Assembly (NCBI GenBank): GCA_036758285.1
Contig: DAIOWV010000010.1
Location: forward strand, 1 to 64,000
DNA from: Taishania sp036758285
GTDB lineage: Bacteria > Bacteroidota > Bacteroidia > Flavobacteriales_D > Crocinitomicaceae
Direction of reading: 5' to 3'
Length of the DNA stretch: 64,000 nucleotides
The notes below the pieces were generated by a model. It was not told the DNA's origin. It searched no databases and worked only from the letters and a program-made list of their open reading frames with translations. The translations under genes and the position numbers were made by a program. Below, one piece after another: positions 62,102 through 64,000 of the stretch. Within the stretch, counting starts at the first letter, position 1, and each line of letters begins with the position of its first letter.

Positions 62102-62860
62102 ATGATTACCTATGAAAATTATACTTTATTCACAACATGTTGGATAATAGTAGCAATTGTTACGTTTATTGCATTGCTAAAAATTACTGCACCTTATGGC
62201 AGGCATACAAAAATAACTTGGGGGCCATTGATTGACAATAAGTTGGGCTGGTTTATTATGGAGTTTTTTGTGTTAGTTGTTTTATTTTTTTTCATTTATA
62301 ATGGAACAAACATTCAGTCTGTTGTGAATTATATTATCATTGGGATGTTTGTACTTCACTATGTTAATAGAAGTATTATCTTTCCATTGAGAATAAAAAC
62401 CAATGGTAAAAAAATGCCTATTTCAATAATGTTTATGGCTTTATTTTTTAATCTCATAAACGGGTTTTTAATAGGTTATTATTTAGGAGAATTTAAGGTT
62501 TACTCAATAGAATGGTTGCAATCTCCACAATTTATCATTGGAACATTCATTTTTGCTGGAGGAATGTTTATCAATTGGCAATCAGATACAATTTTAATTA
62601 ATCTCAGAAAACCAGGAGAAGTAGGTTATAAAATTCCTAAGGGGGGATTATTCAACTATATCAGTTGTCCAAATTTGTTCGGAGAGACATTGGAATGGCT
62701 AGGTTTTGCTATTTTGACTTGGAGCCTGCCAGGTTTAGCTTTTTTTATCTGGACATTTGCAAATCTTATCCCCAGAGCTTTGTCTCATCATAAATGGTAT
62801 CAAGAGAATTTCAATGATTATCCAGAAAGTAGAAAAGCAGTTTTTCCATTTATTTGGTAG
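62102..62860 (+). CDS. Steroid 5-alpha-reductase-like membrane enzyme (DUF1295/isoprenylcysteine-methyltransferase superfamily)
   Basis: Polytopic membrane protein of 252 residues with about six helices. The C-terminal half closely matches eukaryotic steroid 5-alpha-reductases: INWQSDTILINLRKPGEVGYKIPKGGLFNYISCPNLFGETLEWLGFAILTWSLPGLAFFIWTFANLIPRALSHHKWYQENF and the final DYPESRKAVFPFIW, with the conserved LRKPG...YKIP...G, NLFGE, PRA and HHKWY residues of the NADPH-binding site. These enzymes reduce the delta-4 double bond of 3-oxo-steroids, or polyprenols in the SRD5A3 branch. It is coupled to the SDR gene upstream. No sterol synthesis genes are in the window, so the natural substrate could be a polyprenol or another enone lipid. 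Confidence 0.87.
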   Translation: MITYENYTLFTTCWIIVAIVTFIALLKITAPYGRHTKITWGPLIDNKLGWFIMEFFVLVVLFFFIYNGTNIQSVVNYIIIGMFVLHYVNRSIIFPLRIKTNGKKMPISIMFMALFFNLINGFLIGYYLGEFKVYSIEWLQSPQFIIGTFIFAGGMFINWQSDTILINLRKPGEVGYKIPKGGLFNYISCPNLFGETLEWLGFAILTWSLPGLAFFIWTFANLIPRALSHHKWYQENFNDYPESRKAVFPFIW

Positions 62861-62934
62861 CATTTATTGAATGATATTCATTAAAAATTTGTTTAGTTCT
62901 GTATTAATTCATATTTTAACTGAAAACTATTATC

Positions 62935-63633
62935 ATGAAAAAAATTTTTACAACTTTATTTTTAACAAGTTTAGTTATAAACTCATTTGCACAACGTAAC
63001 ATAGACTTGTCTGTTAATTTTATTAAGCCTGAATTAGATACAACGGTTGTTATCAATGATTTATTGAATTTATCGATAAGTATTGAAAATATCGGCAATG
63101 AAGATTTTACTACAAGTGATACTTTACGACTTTATCAAATAGTTGACGGTGATACAATGACATTTGAACCTAATCAAATGAAATATATTAACAGAACTGG
63201 TCTATCTATCCCTTCAGGTCAAACGTATATCCATAACTTTCAGTATGTATTTATGAATGGAACTCAAAATTTAAATTTAGATATGTGTTGGTCTGTTATT
63301 CCAGTTAACTCAACAAATCCTATAGTCGAATCAGATTTATTAAATAATTACAGTTGTAGATTTTTTACAGTAACAGAGTTTTCAACAGCCTCAGTTGACC
63401 AAGTGAAAAATGAAGAATATGCTGTTTATCCTAATCCAGCTCAAAATATTACTCATATTGGTGTAGATGTTGATGATTATGTCGAATTAATTTCATTGGA
63501 TGGAAAACAGGCATATTCATTTAAACCTGTTAATCAATCTTTTGATGTTAAAGATTGCTTGGGAGGTGTTTATTTGATGAATTTCAAAGTAAATAATCAG
63601 TTATATACTAAAAAAATAGTTATTTTGAATTAA
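62935..63633 (+). CDS. Secreted CARDB-like protein with T9SS type A sorting domain
   Basis: Exported protein of 232 residues. Signal peptide (to about residue 19, TSLVINSFAQ), a single Ig-like domain of about 110 residues (NIDLSVNFIKPELDTTVVINDLLNLSISIENIGNEDFTTSDTLRLYQIVDGD) that resembles CARDB-type adhesion modules, and a type A sorting domain (YAVYPNPAQNITHIGVD, DGKQAYS, GGVYLMNFKVN). It contains no catalytic motif. A small adhesive or structural surface protein is likely. It has its own strong terminator. Confidence 0.82.
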   Translation: MKKIFTTLFLTSLVINSFAQRNIDLSVNFIKPELDTTVVINDLLNLSISIENIGNEDFTTSDTLRLYQIVDGDTMTFEPNQMKYINRTGLSIPSGQTYIHNFQYVFMNGTQNLNLDMCWSVIPVNSTNPIVESDLLNNYSCRFFTVTEFSTASVDQVKNEEYAVYPNPAQNITHIGVDVDDYVELISLDGKQAYSFKPVNQSFDVKDCLGGVYLMNFKVNNQLYTKKIVILN

Positions 63634-63648
63634 TAAGTGACTAAAATT

Positions 63649-63684
63649 AAAAAAGTCGGATTTCATATGAAATCCGACTTTTTT
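63649..63684. terminator. Bidirectional terminator, perfect 36-base palindrome
   Basis: Perfect inverted repeat centred on CATATG, with stem AAAAAAGTCGGATTTCAT and its complement, flanked by A- and T-runs. It lies between the converging T9SS gene (stop at 63633) and the partial gene ending at 63703. Confidence 0.92.
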
Positions 63685-63702
63685 AATTTATTATTATTTG
63701 AA

Positions 63703-64000
63703 TTATTCAACGACTTCTTTTAATTTTTCAGCTCCATCGTTAATAGCTTCTTTATTGAAATCTAATTCACCAGCTTTCACAGCTCTAGATTTACACAGAC
63801 TACATAATTCAGTAATTTTTTTCAATTCTCTTGCTTGAGCAACTGTACCCGTAATAATTTCGTCAGTTCTATTGGTATTAATGTAAGAACAGGAGTCTGA
63901 TAAATGATAACGGCTTCCCGATTTAGTCCAAAAAACCAAATCTTCTCCATGGTTTAAGTCTTCAACTTCATTTATTTGATTCGTATATTCTTCAACTGAG
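63703..64000 (-). CDS. C-terminal part of a Cys-motif protein (start beyond window)
   Basis: The minus-strand frame is open from its stop at 63703 to the end of the window, giving 99 visible residues. It contains the pattern LVFWTKSGSRYHLSDSCSYINTNRTDEIITGTVAQARELKKITELCSLC: an aromatic-rich entry, YH, one Cys, GT and a C-x-x-C. This pattern occurs in small treble-clef-like metal-binding modules found at the ends of other proteins. The N-terminal part is outside, so the full protein and role are unknown. There is no ATG in the visible part; TTG codons inside should not be taken as starts. Confidence 0.6.
   Translation of the reverse strand, partial: SVEEYTNQINEVEDLNHGEDLVFWTKSGSRYHLSDSCSYINTNRTDEIITGTVAQARELKKITELCSLCKSRAVKAGELDFNKEAINDGAEKLKEVVE

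Noticed and set aside
61116..62860. Steroid hormone metabolism
   Set aside because: No sterol biosynthesis gene is present in the window; only the enzyme family is supported, not a steroid substrate.

Overview
The window is a chromosomal segment of an AT-rich Bacteroidota, most likely Flavobacteriales and close to the Crocinitomicaceae/Fluviicola group. I infer this from the protein families, not from a marker gene. The evidence is: many secreted proteins end in a type IX secretion (T9SS) type A sorting domain or a gliding-type (type B) C-terminal domain; several genes are preceded by the Bacteroidota -7 promoter element TAnnTTTG or a TAnnTTCG variant; and family combinations such as TPR-LytS/LytTR, DUF4129/DUF4350/MoxR/DUF58 and PiT/DUF47 are typical of the phylum. 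There are three runs of N (6544-6648, 7909-7929, 47220-47229). They create an artificial UbiE-TatA 'fusion' and split one secreted protein in two.

Layout. 1-1541 (-): lysine-catabolic ALDH7 aldehyde dehydrogenase, lacking only its last residues. 1.7-9.6 kb (+): M49 peptidase, YceI protein, T9SS esterase, ubiE, a TatA/B-like protein, and a membrane GT-C-like protein paired with a GT2 enzyme. 9.7-11.4 kb: DUF47 + PiT phosphate uptake. 11.5-18.4 kb: five-gene SpoIIM-fusion/DUF4129/DUF4350/MoxR/DUF58 operon. 18.6-21.1 kb: secreted HYR protein with six exact 228-bp-period repeats. 21.2-23.8 kb: TPR histidine kinase + LytTR regulator. 24.0-27.5 kb: a three-gene envelope module (coiled-coil/MORN-like protein, DUF2490 barrel, membrane-anchored MORN protein). 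27.5-30.6 kb (-): a frameshifted DUF6624-like gene, GNAT acetyltransferase, tcdA and a TatD-like hydrolase. 30.6-35.6 kb (+): two POT peptide transporters, map and a small membrane protein. 35.7 kb: tRNA-Leu(CAA). 35.8-44.8 kb (-): HD hydrolase + ROK kinase, a T9SS protein with four 330-bp repeats, a TlpA-like thioredoxin protein and a pappalysin-type T9SS protease. 45.3-47.6 kb (+): PKD-type protein with gliding C-terminus. 47.6-51.8 kb (-): ankyrin/DUF2271/PepSY-diflavin reductase operon. 52.1-61.0 kb (-): giant alpha-2-macroglobulin, two small genes and an L,D-transpeptidase lipoprotein. 61.1-62.9 kb (+): SDR + steroid-5-alpha-reductase-like pair. 62.9-64 kb: T9SS protein and the C-terminal part of a Cys-motif protein.

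Functionally the segment is dominated by envelope and surface biology: secreted adhesin- or enzyme-like proteins, peptidoglycan cross-linking, protease inhibition, envelope AAA/vWA machinery, and peptide and phosphate uptake. No plasmid, phage, IS element, CRISPR array or rRNA was seen. The most unusual items are the SDR/5-alpha-reductase pair, the ankyrin-DUF2271-diflavin reductase operon, the MORN/DUF2490 module and the A2M/L,D-transpeptidase neighbourhood.
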